Counted from the first letter of the stretch, positions 21,373 through 33,935 are shown. The stretch is 64,000 nucleotides of DNA from Lycorma delicatula (GCF_047948215.1 NC_134462.1:113287937-113351936), one strand, 5' to 3'. Numbers and translations are program-made. The notes: generated from the letters alone by a model not told the origin.

Positions 21373-21487
21373 TGCAAACAGATAAAACTGTATAATTTGC
21401 TCTTTCTTTTCATGCATAATGAATGTCATGAAATTTTAGAAATATTACATAGCTTTAAAACACCCGATATTCACTTTGAAACACAGG

Positions 21488-21510
21488 CGTGTATATATAT
21501 ATATATATAA
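21488..21510. repeat. (TA)n microsatellite
   Basis: A short TA run. Confidence 0.85.
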
Positions 21511-21580
21511 TACAATGCTGGATAAGTATAATGGTTCTGGTAAATATAGAATGATTTGCCATCGTATCATGATATATATG

Positions 21581-21995
21581 TTACGGTAAATTTGATTAAT
21601 CTGGTGATAATGCATAATTACTAGAGAATTTGATTAATCGCCTCCAATGTGGAGAATTTAATAAGTATATAGCAATTTATTAAATATTTTTACACATTTT
21701 CCATATTAACATATTTTACATATTAAAATAACAACTCGACTACAAACAGTAATTATTGAATTTATTAATTAAATATTCAAAACGTTTGAATGTTTGATTA
21801 GATTACGTTGATTCCGTGTACTGACAAATTGTAAGTATATCAATATAACCTAACTAAACATAACCTGCGCTCGCTAATCTTATGTAATTAACGTTAAATA
21901 CACCAATTATATATGTTATTCTTTAACATTGGAGGCGATTTATCAAATTCACCAGTAATTATTCATAATCAACGGATTAATCAAATTTACCGTAA
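21581..21995. mobile_element. MITE with about 70-bp terminal inverted repeats
   Basis: The left arm 21,581-21,650 starts 'ttacggtaaatttgatt' and ends 'cgcctccaatgt'. The right arm 21,926-21,995 begins 'acattggaggcg' and ends 'aaatttaccgtaa'. The arms are near-perfect inverted repeats with small differences. The 275-base centre is AT-rich and non-coding and includes a 'cctaactaaacataacc' block. The target duplication is unclear because the flanks are AT repeats. Confidence 0.85.
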
Positions 21996-22009
21996 CGCAT
22001 ATACGGGCC

Positions 22010-22425
22010 AAACAGTAAATTTGTTTGGCCAATATAAATGGCCACTGGAATAAATGTGATATTCCAGTGCCCGCGGTGGGACGAGAAACGCCACGACTCT
22101 ACTGCCGCAACTGGGCATCTCGAGGTAGGGACCATCAATGGAACGATGTTACGCAGTACGGTGGACTTGGACACTGTGACGGGGTTTGTGTCGGGAATAC
22201 TGCAAATGAAATATCGGAATGTGAGAGGGTGAGGAACAGCTCCGTCCGGAGCTGCTGTTCGCTCGTGCTTGCACGGGTGGACGGTGTTGATGAAGTGCGG
22301 GGACTCTCGAGCCCCTGAGCTAAAAGACTGTGTCCTGGCGGGGTCGTCCGGAAGGACGACCCCGTTAGAGGCAAAGCACAAAGGACCGAGTACCGGTTGC
22401 TGGGTGAAAAAAAACAAACAATAAA
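22010..22425 (+). mobile_element. R1-clade-like LINE 3' end
   Basis: A GC-rich island in AT-rich DNA. In the frame through 22,065-22,232 it reads IFQCPRWDEKRHDSTAA, then EVGTINGTMLRST and VTGFVSGILQMK with a stop at about 22,230. This has the layout of the C-terminal zinc-finger tail of R1-type LINE ORF2 (cysteine, 'PRW', helical tail). The 3' UTR has a GC hairpin 'ggggtcgtccgg' facing 'ggacgacccc' at about 22,340-22,366 and ends in an A-rich tail after 22,406. It is 5'-truncated, as expected for LINE copies. Confidence 0.55.
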
Positions 22426-23900
22426 TTTAAAAAATAGATACAAAAAACAACATATAGCTGCTGTAAGATTGAATAAGCCTAAAAAAAATAAAAATTACGC
22501 AAGTCATATTTTCAATACGGAACATGAATATAATGTAATTGATAAAACAAAAGAAGGTAATAAAGGCTGTAATATCAATGGGTGGGAAAGTTTATAAATA
22601 CATAAAAACAAAATATTACTCGGTAATGAGTTCATAAACGAAGAAATAAAGTTTGAATCTATAATATTTTTTTTTGCATTGGTAATAAAAGATAATTATT
22701 TGTAGAATTTTAATCAGTTTAAACCAAAACCTAGACCAGATAACATGGCCGTTTTGCATGCTTTTTGTTAATATTGTAGCGTGATGTTATGTGTTTTTTG
22801 TACGTAAGATTAAAAACAACGTGATGTGCATAATTTTCATTCCCTGATGATGCTGATTCATTGATGCGGCGAAACATATAAGAGAAAATATCCCTATAAC
22901 AAATAAAGGGTAAGATAATAAAACAAATTATATATGCATTTTTAGTGAAAAAAAATTTATATATATATGTATGTATAAATACGAAATGTGGTTGAGTACG
23001 TACACGCGCGCCCCAAATGCCAATAGATCTTATAATAGGTTGCCAAGTAAAAATTGGAATCTGGCACCGTTATAGACAGAATTGGTTGCTTTATAGTTAG
23101 TTGTTGGGAAGCAACCAATAATTTTTGGATAAATTATATCGTTGTAAAAAAATTCTTAAAATCTTTATTAAAATTTGTAAAAGTAATAAATAATATTAAA
23201 TTTTCATACATTATTTATATAAATTTAATTAATTATTAACATGAAATAAGGTGATATTTATATTTAAAATCTACAGTACCAGTTTTCTATTTTACATATT
23301 TTAAAAAATATATGCTGGTAAAGTAAGATTTCTTAAGACAATGATTTCAAATTTTTCTTTTGCGACGTTTACATGTAATATGATAGAAGGTAAATTTTGG
23401 CAATATCGGTAAAAAAAATTTACCCGTTTTGTAGTATTTTTCACATATTCTGGGACCAAAATAATGCAAAAAGATTATATTTTTTTTATGTGTATATGTA
23501 CGTATTTTATCCATTAGTTTGTCATGGCCTTGATTTGACTTAAATCTAAAGAAATGTTTGAAGTACATTTACGAAATTTAGTGCAACAAGTTCATGTACC
23601 GGATTTGATTTTAATAAATATATATACTTAATCAATTTTTAAAATATATATACTTTATCAATCAGATGAAGGGTAAAGTAATGCTTAGGGATGATATATC
23701 TGGTGTTTTTCGAACGGGCGTTTATTAACTTTTTAAAGAAAATTATAATTTCATCCGTACAGGAATAATACCATTGAAAAAACTTATGAAACTATTCCCA
23801 AATTTTGATTACATTAAAAACTCCCAACCCGTTTTATAAAAATAAAAAAATTATATTTTAATAATAGTCAAACATCCTTCAAGATGCTGTTATTTATCTA
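22426..23900. other. AT-rich spacer
   Basis: Nothing recognisable. Short frames at 22,397-22,597, 23,054-23,239 and 23,347-23,568 are AT-driven, with no domain. A small (TA)n run lies near 22,960. Confidence 0.4.
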
Positions 23901-24059
23901 CGTAATCCCTTATTGGGTTTAGCAAAAAATTTAGTAGATTTAATCCCTTTATAATATACATTTAAAAAAAAATAATTCACGACCGTTCAGTCCATTTTTG
24001 AGACTAACGCGTTCGCTCCCATGCAAAAACAAAAACACACGTACACACAAAAAATTCAC

Positions 24060-25445
24060 ACCGTCATTTTATAACAAAACTTTTAGAATTTTTGGGTTCC
24101 CAGACTTTAAAACGTGGAAGTTGTAAAAGACTTGAAACATCTTTATTTTGCCAGCTATAAGGGGTAAAGTATTCAGATCGGTCAAAAAATCTAAAAAAAT
24201 TGTCTTTCTTGTCCCTTAAGGAGACTTTAAACATTGTTTTAACCAAAAAAAAAAAAAAAATAGATTTAAATAAATTAAATTATATGCGGTAAAACGATAA
24301 ATTTAATAATGTGAGAACAATTTTTTTTTTATTCTAATTCTCCCTAGTCCAAAAATCTACTTTTGTCTGACGTCCGTATGTATTTTGGCCTGTATTTGGT
24401 TTTGTAACTCTGGACCCCGTTGAACAATTTTTTTCAACCTTGATAGACATATATACTACCTTAGGGGTAAAAGAATATATTGAACTTCTGCAAAGATTGT
24501 AAAAAGGGGTGGGAGTATTTAGGCCGATATAGAATTTAGAATCTTTACTGCGTCATGAGCAAAAAATTTTTCTTACAAAAGCTGAAGTATTTTATCAAGA
24601 TCACAAATTATAGAAATATTATTTAATATTCACCACTCACAAAAAAAAATGACTACATATTTTTCTTTTTTTTTTTTTTAGCTTTTTCTTGCTTCAGAAG
24701 AGGAATTAATGGGAGTTTTTTGCATCTTAGTTTTCTACATCAATAAGCTACAAAATCTTTTCCCCATCCCAGTTCAATGGTCTGTCGTAACAAATTTTTT
24801 TTTTTTTAATTTTTAAAAGATGTTTTAATATTTATATTAAATTTTATCGCATTTCGCAAGTTACCTGTTGCATTTAACATGCAAAAATATTAATTTTTTT
24901 GATAGCCCTTACTCTTTTACTATTTCACCCCCTTCCTAGAAGATTAAAAGTTTATTTATTTAAAATATGACTGTCTTTTTGTATTCTTTAAACAATTTTT
25001 AAAAGTTCTTGTTTCAATTTATCACCATTTAGGAATTAATTTTTTAAATATTAATTTTACTCGATTGCGTTCCCCCTTTAATATGGAAGCCCTATAATGA
25101 AAAAAAGATTTTTGCAATTTCAAATTTTTAATGCTCAGAACTTTAGCAGAAAGTTTTTCAAAAAAAAAAATTGCATAATTTGAGTGACGTAGCCGGGAAA
25201 ATTGTTTAAATGGTCTTTCTTTTAACTGGTTAACTTGACTGTTAACCAGTTAAAAGAAGGAATAGTAAACTTTTAAAAAACTTTTTCCATTTCACAGACT
25301 TCACACCGTGGAAGATGTTAAAAATTTGGAACATCTTTACTTTGCCAGATATAAGGGGAAAAGTATTCAAATCGGTCAAAAAACCTAAAAAATTGATATT
25401 TTTTAAGTCTTGGGCCTTAAGGAGACTTTGCATGGAAATTTAAAG
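24060..25445. repeat. Region with duplicated block (family F)
   Basis: A block near 24,080-24,240 with 'ttttgccagctataagg', 'cggtcaaaaaatctaa' and 'ccttaaggagacttt' recurs in the same orientation near 25,260-25,435 ('tttgccagatataagg', 'cggtcaaaaaacctaa', 'ccttaaggagacttt'). The space between is AT-rich with poly-A and poly-T runs. This may be one decayed element with internal repeats. The small minus frames over both blocks share a few residues, but I do not consider them coding. Confidence 0.5.
25217..25258. repeat. Perfect 18-bp inverted repeat (hairpin)
   Basis: Arms 'ttcttttaactggttaac' and 'gttaaccagttaaaagaa' are separated by six bases. It lies just before the second family F block. 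Confidence 0.9.
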
Positions 25446-25539
25446 GTAGACCAAGAATTAAAATATCCGGGTTTAGTAAATTTGGTGATAAACGTCTAAA
25501 AGGTAAAAAACTTGGAAATATAATTAAAATTGGAATTTA

Positions 25540-25655
25540 TAAAACATGCAACTGAGGATGTACGCCATAATAAATTCAACGAGATTATAAGACTTGCTAA
25601 AACAAAATTAAATAGAAAATTGCATCAAACCAGTCAATTGACATAGTTAAAAAAA
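25540..25655 (+). pseudogene. Possible LINE 3' terminus
   Basis: Contains 'gcatcaaaccagtca' just before an A-rich tail, the same phrase as at the end of the LINE tail at 31.9 kb. The plus-strand reading RKLHQTSQLT then stop would be the last codons of a LINE ORF. Weak on its own. Confidence 0.3.
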
Positions 25656-25993
25656 TCCTTCATGACGTACGATAAAAGTTGGGGAAAAAGTATGAAAAAT
25701 TTGAGATTCAATAAATTGTACTACAAAAATTTTAATCAAAATAAATATAATTTATGTATAAACAATTTTTTTTTGCAGAGACGGTTTACTAAAAAGTTGC
25801 AAAGAAATATACGATAAAACCATACGTCACTGACAGAATAAAAAAATGGCCAAAGCAGTTAATAGCTAGCTCATTTCTGATAAATTTAAATATTGAATCC
25901 AAAATTGAGTTAAAATACTTCACGTCCATTATAGTTTTAAAAAAAGATTGCTCATATTTACTTAATTAATTATTACTACGTACACTTTTATAA

Positions 25994-26045
25994 TATATAT
26001 ATATATATTAAAAATATATATGTATATAAATATATACATATATAT
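25994..26045. repeat. TA-rich microsatellite
   Basis: Imperfect (TA)n with TG interruptions, directly before the solo-LTR-like copy E2. Confidence 0.85.
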
Positions 26046-26421
26046 TGTTAAGACTCAGGGTTATTTAAATGATTGTATCTCTCTTTTTTCTTATTCCTTT
26101 TTAAATCTCTCACTTTTTTTTTTACTCCTTATAACTTCTCACTTTTTTTGTTACTTCTTTTTAGATGAATTTTTAACTATGGTCTTACGCACTTGTTGGT
26201 CAGTCTTGTGCCGGGCGTCAATGACTCAACATATGTTAATACAATATTGGTATATATAATGTTATTACAAGTTCAAATATGTAAAAAATTTATATACATA
26301 AAATTAATTTACAATATAAAATAATAAAGAATATTAATTATTTAAATGAACCAGCAAAACGAAAGATTTAGAATAATTAAACCTAACCAAGGTACTAAAC
26401 TAAGGCGGCAATTATTCGACA
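26046..26421 (+). mobile_element. Solo-LTR-like element, family E (copy E2)
   Basis: Begins TGTTAAGACTCAGGGTT and ends CAATTATTCGACA, matching the boundaries of copy E1. The flanking five bases, tatat before and aatat after, agree at four positions, in keeping with a short LTR-type target duplication, though the local TA richness weakens this. It is about 100 bases shorter than E1 because the GC-rich middle is missing. Confidence 0.5.
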
Positions 26422-27111
26422 AATATTTCACCGTAAAATCAATCCAAGGTAGATTTTTAAATAAAACAGAAATTTATTTGTAATACAAATATTAAATGTA
26501 ATCTTTTAAATCAATATTAAATTTCATAATTTAATGAAAAACATCGGTACCATTTTGTTGGTTATCGAATATTACGAAATAAGTGACTATGATTCACTCC
26601 CTACTACCACACCCTATTCAATTAAGCTAACCCTAACATTGACCGCGTTTTCCAGTAACCAACAAGTGTATATAATCGAAACCTTTTTATACAAAACTCG
26701 ATTTGTAGATTATGCTTCCAATTATAAATAAAAGTAAGCATAGGGAATATTAAATACAGAATTACAAAATATATTTATTTATAAAAAAAAAATCCCGATA
26801 TTTGATCGTAAATAATTACCTACGGATTATTATCTAACCAGTAAAACAATTTGACTACAATTTTTTTAATGATTAATCCACCTTAAAAGATTATTTTGAA
26901 AACGTGATAATTTGCTAGGGAAAATATTTATTTGTATTTAATCTAATTCCAATATATGTATTAGAACTTAAAACCTTCTACAAATTAGATTGGGATTAGA
27001 ACTCAAAACCTTCTAGATAAAAAACAAAGACGTTACCACTCCAGATCGAATTTTTATCATAGTAATTTTAATGGGATTTAAAATTCTGTAAATAAAGAAT
27101 TAACTAAATTT
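26422..27111. other. AT-rich spacer
   Basis: A duplicated phrase ('tagaacttaaaaccttcta' / 'agaactcaaaaccttcta') occurs near 26,960-27,015. No gene seen. Confidence 0.4.
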
Positions 27112-27187
27112 AATTTAGCAGTCACGCGGCTAAAACCGTGTTCCAGGAAAGTCCTACAACTATGAGTTGCTTCTGATGCACGGCTTA

Positions 27188-27220
<33 letters not shown>

Positions 27221-28020
27221 ACAACTTAATTAAAAACATTTATCATTTTATTTAAATATATTTTTCGTTTACTTAATTCAATGATTCTAACTAAAGCACG
27301 CGCGCGTACCGTATTTAATTCGCGCGGATGTGGCACTACTAGCGGCGACGGTCGGCACTAACTAAACTAATGCACTTTCACAACTTACATAAAACAAAAT
27401 TCGCTTGTACGGTCAGCAGACTGATATAGCCGCGAAACTTAACGCACCAGGTACAGAGTCGACCGGGCGATCTAGTTCGGGACCTCGTTACTTTTTTACA
27501 CTTTAAATATTATTTATTTAATTCTACCGCTCACCTGTGACGTCATAACATAGCAGACGACTTCAACAGTTTTGAGGTAGGAATGCAATTTTGCAAAAAT
27601 TCTTTTTTTGCAAGTACAGTTATCTTTTAATCGTGTCTTGGAAAAATATGACCTTAATTAGGCGAAATTTCGAGATACTGAGAGTTACCTTGCTATACAG
27701 TTTCACCCCCTTATTTTTTAAGTTGAAAATTTAATGGCATCAATGGCACATATTTAGACGTAATCTGACCAAGTCTGGTCAAAATCGCTCCAGTAGTTCT
27801 GGAAATAAAAGGTAATTTAGAGGCCGACATCGAACACATTCACGTACATACGATAAAGCCGAAAATTTCCATACTATTTTTTTGGTTTTTGGATTCGTTA
27901 GATGTCAAAATGTCAAGATTCTGTGAAAACCGCATATGCCCAAATTGGACTGGTTGCAATACTTCCCATTCTACAGCTGTAGCTCTGGTATAGTGCTATC
28001 TAGACGGGAAAGTAAAAATT
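27112..28020 (+). repeat. Dispersed repeat family C, full length (copy C3)
   Basis: The most complete family C copy, about 0.91 kb, from 'ttagcagtcacgcggcta' to 'gacgggaaagtaaaaatt'. Order of blocks: start palindrome, a (CA)n(CG)n microsatellite, a GC-rich core ('gcactactagcggcg', 'ggtcggcactaacta'), a mid AT part, then the conserved 3' third with 'cgtaatctgaccaag'. No coding region and no long terminal inverted repeats, only a short palindromic 3' end. Confidence 0.75.
27187..27224. repeat. Compound (CA)n-(CG)n microsatellite inside C3
   Basis: The same position in family C holds 'cacatacatacacac' in copy C2, so the microsatellite expanded from an element-encoded seed. Confidence 0.85.
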
Positions 28021-29220
28021 ACATCAAAATTTGAACCGTAGAAAAAAACCATAAAAAAGCATTAAATGCTTTTTCAAATCACTTAAATCTATTTAGCTGA
28101 CCAAATGATCATTATGAGTAGTCTTCAACTATTTAATTTATTTATTTTCCATATCATTTTTTAAAAAAAATAAGTAAATTCACTGGCCTATGAAGTTCAT
28201 CATAATACAGCCCAAAACTAATATAATTTTAGAATGCCTTCTTCAAAATATTTCATATAATTTAAATCTGAAACTATAATTATCACTTTTGGAAAATTTG
28301 ATTAAAATTTTACAAGTTTTTACCCGTTAAACCAGCAAGATAAATATAGGAAAAAGGAAAAACTTATTGTAATCATATTAAAATAAAGTGCGTTTAAAAT
28401 AAAAGTATAAAATAGAAACAAAGGTTTGACATAATAAATATAAATTTATCAATGAAAAAAATTATTTCGAATGATTTCAGTTTATTCCGTGCAATAACCA
28501 ATTTGTTATACGCATCCTAATATTAGACATAAATTATCTGTGAACAACGGTTCAACTATTTTCAGAAACCTCATGCAACATTTACTAGGAAAAGAGAAAA
28601 GTAAAGTGATCTTCCGTCTTCACTGAGTTGCATACCAGTATGATAAGCCGACCGAAATTCAGCTGATATTCACCTCTACAAATAACGCCTTTACTCAGTT
28701 CACCGTAAAAACGTGCCACAAATGAACATTACACACACAGAGAAAGAATTATTACCCTCAGAAAAAGCAACCCACTTTTTCTGATCGCATCAGTACTTGG
28801 CCCACCCAGAATCCTATCTCGAGCTAAAGAATCAATTTTGCGGTTGCACGAACCATATGCGAAAACTGAACTGATTTCTGCTACCGACGGTAATTTTTCG
28901 CCAAGTAATGTCAAAACCTTTACTGTGTCATCCGATTGAGAGGTTTAAACATATGAGAATATTGAAGGCTCTTACAACAAATTGGGGTAAGTAGTAATAT
29001 TATTATTTCAAATACACGGATGACATGACTCCAGGTTATAGGGTAACCTGCAAAATTCATTATACGAGCAGCGTACTGCACCTGGATTATGACATTTTAT
29101 AACAAATTAGCCGGTCAAGGTTCGCTTCGTTCGTCTAGCCAGGGGGCGGAGGTCCTTGGACTCTCGACGCGGTAGTATCTTCACATTTGTGAGAGTATTA
29201 AGTATTTTACAGATAATCAT
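28021..29220. other. Unassigned sequence, GC-richer patch at 28.57-29.18 kb
   Basis: About 0.6 kb with higher complexity and balanced composition than its surroundings. A 61-residue minus frame at 28,729-28,914 shows no known domain. It may be unique host sequence or an unrecognised element. Confidence 0.3.
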
Positions 29221-29616
29221 TAAAGAAAAAAAAGATTAGTAATTTTACTTACTTATATTTCTGTTGCTATCGTGATAAAAATCTAATGAAGTAAAAGGAT
29301 TAATACATTTACCTATATATTTATATAAACATCGTTCGTCTAAAGAACATGGTGCTTCTATACTTATTTATCTCCATAAAATTAAAAAAATAACTTATCT
29401 ACAATAGCCTTTCTTTAACGAAATTTAAAAAAAATAATAAGTATAATAAATGTTAATGTAAATAACGTACTGTTTATAGTATACAATACAATTTATTATA
29501 CAGTTGTTAGTTCGATTTTTCTGCTAGATAGTAGGGCTTTTCTGCTAGTAGAACGCACCATGTTTTTTTTTTTTTTATTGAACAGATTAACTAGGCACTT
29601 GAGATAAATTAATGTA

Positions 29617-29647
<31 letters not shown>

Positions 29648-31499
29648 TTTTTCGAGGGGTAATATTGTAGCAATAGGAAAATACTAAATAAATGATGAAA
29701 GGAAATTTGTGTAATACTAAATCATAAGAATACAAATGATTCAGTAAAATGATAAAATTTTACTTATAAGATTTAAATTTAAGTTATACCTTTAAAATTA
29801 TTTAAATGCCCCAAACATTTTTTCTTATGCTACCAGCCCATTTCATGATATTTATTTAGTTTTTTAGGACATCATTCGACGTCTGGTTATGGGATCCTTA
29901 ATTCTAACAGGTTCGTTTACACTTTTAATTGTGATAAATTCTAAAAATTTCTAATTCTAAGAGAATATTTACAAAACTATTTATACAGGTTAAATTTGAT
30001 AAATTCTTCCATTAAATTGCGAATGAAAAGATTCACAGCAGTTTTTTTTTATTTTATATAAATTAGATGTGAAAATTACTCATATCCTAATACTGCATTA
30101 CTATAATACCGAAATGCAATACTGCATTTTCTGAAATGTATGTTTAAATCAAGTAATCCAAATATCGTTTTAATTTTTCTTCTTGAGGTTGCTCACTTAC
30201 TAAATCGAAAATACAACATTCAGACATTTCACAAGGTACCAAAAACAGCAAACCAAGTCAATTATCTCTCTATTTCACTTCAGCATTTTTTACATTGTTA
30301 ATAAATCTAACTCTTGAATTTTTATATACTAAGTCTGGCCATGATGAAAAGGAGAAGTAATTAACTATCCCACAGGCCAAAGTTACAGTAATGAGTTGTG
30401 AATACTCATTTCTTTTCAAAATCATCACACTACATACTTAGGATTAACTCAAAATTTAAATTTAAAAACTTGTTTTTTTAATAGTCGAAGTATATCTTTG
30501 TAGGTTTTCGCAAGTTTATCCGATAAGAGCAAAATTGTAAGGGCACATAACGCCTATGCTATTAAAAGCAAGGTAAAACAGTATGTAAAAAATTTCAACC
30601 AGAAATTACACGTACCATCTAATTACATTTTATCCGCATTGCATAAAGCCAGCGAATTAGTTACGCAAAAAATACTACTATATTTTTATCGGGCTAATAA
30701 AATATTTTCATCCGTAAGGGGTTCTAAATCTTGAATTTGGCAAAATACCTATTGTTTAACTAGCACTTTTTGGCAAAGGCGACTGATTCGTCTTCCTTTT
30801 GTAGTAAGTGTGATTACATACGTAGTTAACACCTCTCGTTGTTAATGTATCTACACGACATTTTCCTTTAAAACTGCGTGTATAATTTTCGATGGTTTCT
30901 TTTAAAATACAATATATAAATTTTCTTCAGGTAAAAACGGGTTTATAATCAATGGTGCCTTGGTGGTGTATTCGTCTAGTTTTCTGTAGTTGCACCCAGC
31001 AGTAGGAAAAGAGGGATTATACGAGTGCAAAGAACGTGAACGCTCATTTGATCAAGTCTACAGCTCCTGGTGAATCCCAAAAAAAGTCCTTCGACCTAAA
31101 TATTCATTATTCTCTGTGCACACATCTAAAGCGGGGACGATTTTTCTAGAGTTTCTTAGAAAAATGTTAAAATTTATTGAAATTGTCGTTAAAAAATTAC
31201 AAGTAAATCTTTAACAATTTAATAGTTAGTTATAACAGACCACGCCTATTTTTAATATTAATACTTGATTATTTATCTTGTTAAACGAAAAGAAGAATAT
31301 TTTTACAAAACATTAAAGGCATGTTGTTACCATCATCATAAACCTGCTTGAGAGCCTATTGCTATTTATTAAAGAGGTCGCCAAGAAAAAATTTTAAAAC
31401 AGTTGATGATTTTATATCGTTTTGACGCTATGTGCTGAGATTTTGTAAAAATTATTGAAATAAGTTAAAGTGACAAATAAAGAGGTATTGGGGCAAATT
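29221..31499. other. AT-rich spacer with a (TA)n run
   Basis: A (TA)n-(T)n tract lies at 29,610-29,655. Higher-complexity sequence at 30.5-31.15 kb shows no frame longer than chance. No gene or shared repeat recognised. Confidence 0.35.
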
Positions 31500-31935
31500 G
31501 ATAAGAAAGAAGCATTTGGAAAAATATAGTTAAAAGAAGAGACATATTTATGGGCCACATATTAAGGCATCATATTAGGCATAAAACAAATTGTTAGGGA
31601 TGTAGGATGTAGGGAGTATACCGGAATGAAACCACTGGTACTAGATAGATGTTACGAACGATCTCGCCTGAAGACCGTTAACACGTTGTGGTAGATTTTA
31701 GAACGAGGTTGGACTGTGGTTGCACCGAATGAGATAGAAGTCGCTACGTCATAATGACCACGCCTTGAGGTATTATGACGTAGAACATCGCGTGATCAGA
31801 TGGCCTGACCAAGCTTGCCGTGGGGCCTCTAGCCCCCGCTAGGTAGCAGCACCCGACGGCACAAGTGGAACGGAACAATAGAGAATCTTGGAGAGCTGCA
31901 TCAAACCAGTCAAATGACTTAAGACAAAAAAAAAG
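31500..31935 (+). pseudogene. LINE 3' end relic
   Basis: Plus strand near 31,535-31,580 reads RRDIFMGHILRHHIRHK, resembling the 'KRxxxxGHILRH' segment after a LINE RT domain. Near 31,880 it reads NRESWRAASNQSNDLRQ, resembling the usual 'DRxxWRxxxxxA' end, followed by an A-rich tail. Between them lies a GC-rich stretch with a 'attatgacgta' palindrome partner (31,750 and 31,780). Frames are broken. Confidence 0.5.
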
Positions 31936-32389
31936 AAATTGAAATAAATAGGCCCGGTAAAATCAGTTTAAAGAGACCCGTGTAATCGTGTTAACTTCTC
32001 ATTACAAAGATATAGGTCGATGATAACCCCCGTATCATGTATACATTTTCGCAGTCTACGAGTAAATAGCGGTTGAAAGAAAATACAAAGATTCATTATG
32101 TCACGTTTAACTGTTCTCTGTATTTATAAAAATCTGATTATTATGATTTATGTCGTAGAATCTACACGTTAAAGTCTATCAAGCATTCTTCGTCTTTTCA
32201 CATAAGGAACTGAATGGAAATAATTTTTAAAGAACCAGAGAAAAAGCACTATTAATTTATATACATTTAATTAATTTGTCTTATCTTGTTAATTTATCTA
32301 GAGTGATTTAGCAGGAAAGGAGAAAGAAAGAACTTGAGAACTGATTCTAGAGCTTGAAATAAGGAAAAACGGTCATTCAAATGTATGTC
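31936..32389. other. AT-rich spacer
   Basis: Nothing recognised. Confidence 0.4.
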
Positions 32390-33290
32390 CGAAAACACTT
32401 TGTTCCTGAGTTTCGGCTACCAAAACATTTCGCTCAAATATCTGTTCCTCCGGTGAAATAAGGCCATACTGAAATGTTTAAGGTTTTATATAAGAGGTAA
32501 ACTTGATGGTTTTTAATGTTTATTTGAAAAATCGAATAAAACAGGTCTCACAACTGTATCTCCTCAGTTTTCATGATATTCAACGTAAAACAGAAAAAAT
32601 CACTAACCTTTGTAAGGTTTTAAATACAATAAATTTTTTAAATGACTAATATATTAAAGTTTTATTATCAAAACTTGTTGCGAATTTAATTCTGAGAAAA
32701 TTGATGTAATAAAGTCAATGAAAAACAAATATATCAAAACTTATTGTACTAAACACAGCTGTTTAATTTTTACTAATTTACAATATTTTTCTGTTAAGTT
32801 TTATTCGTTTTTTTTTAAATTTATAATAATAAATTTTGTTTTTTTGTTTTTCATAGACTTTATCATATTAATTATCTCAGAATTAAATTCTCTATAAGTT
32901 TTTATAATAAGATCTACGCATTTGTAAGTCATTTAACAAAGCTATTTTTATTTAAACCTAAAAAAACATGTTTTTGTCGTCGAATTTTTTTGTTTTACGT
33001 TTGATATCACGAAGACTATGGGAGTTACAGTTCTGGGATCTATTTTATTTGTGTTTTACTGGTCAAAAAGCAAAAAAAATCGAGTTTACCTCTAGTATAA
33101 GTTTAAAAATTCACTATGACCTCATTTCACCGAGGAACGGATATTTGGAGGAAATTTTTTGCTAGCTGTAACTCAGTAACAAAGCGTTTTCGGACATATA
33201 AAATTTCAGGGGAAATTTTTCGCTAGCCGTAACTCGATAACAAAGCGTTTCGGATATGTTTGTATGAACCTCATTTCAAGTACTAAAATC
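32390..33290. mobile_element. Inverted-repeat element family D, degraded (copy D3)
   Basis: The arm near 32,390-32,470 ('gagtttcggctacc', 'catttcgctcaaata', 'cctccggtgaaataagg') is the inverse of the arm near 33,115-33,250 ('cctcatttcaccgagg', 'tttgctagctgtaactc', 'aacaaagcgttttcgg'). The second arm is itself partly duplicated ('gctagccgtaactcgata' near 33,220). The outer termini seen in D1 are not clear here. Non-coding. Confidence 0.6.
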
Positions 33291-33599
33291 AGTTTCCAAA
33301 TTAATTTTCTTACTGAATCAATCTGGAAATTTATATATTGATTTTAAATCGAAGGTAATAAATATATTGTACCGCTATGTTCCAGAGTAATTTATAATAT
33401 AATTATCATGTATTACAACATTTGAATAAAATTACCTCATAAAAGTATCAGGTTTCATAAATTATAACATAATAACTCAGAAATTCCTTAGCTTTAATTT
33501 TAACCGCTGATGAAATTAAATTATAAATAATACAGAATACTATTTCAGTAATGTTCTAAAACAGCACTAAAACATAAAACGAATCGTTAACGTGTAATA
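33291..33599. other. AT-rich spacer
   Basis: Nothing recognised. Confidence 0.4.
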
Positions 33600-33935
33600 T
33601 ACGTAAACAACCGAAGGATCGATTTAAATTTTAAAGCGTCTGTAAATTTTAGTGATAAAATGTTGTTAATAGAACGTATGAGTATTAATATTACGGTAAG
33701 GTAGATTTACGTAAGTACCTGCCATCGGTCGACATCACCGGCTACGTCATACGTTGCTTGTCACTGGCGCTTGAATATTTCATTCGCTGCCTAATTCAAC
33801 TCCAATTGTTCGCCTTAATTAACGCAGTTTGCTGCCCTAAATAGAGCAAAGCAACACACCGACCCGACGAATGGCATTATTCCAAACATTACTCTCAACC
33901 ATTAGCTTACACGGCTCACCTGAAATATCAATACG
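33600..33935. other. Higher-complexity island of unknown nature
   Basis: About 0.3 kb with balanced base composition and no match to the repeats in this window. On the minus strand 'ttcaggtgagcc' near 33,920 resembles a splice donor, which alone proves nothing. It could be a conserved non-coding or untranslated exon sequence of a host gene. Confidence 0.25.

Noticed and set aside
33910..33930. Splice donor on the minus strand
   Set aside because: A single 'caggtgag' match has no supporting exon frame or acceptor.
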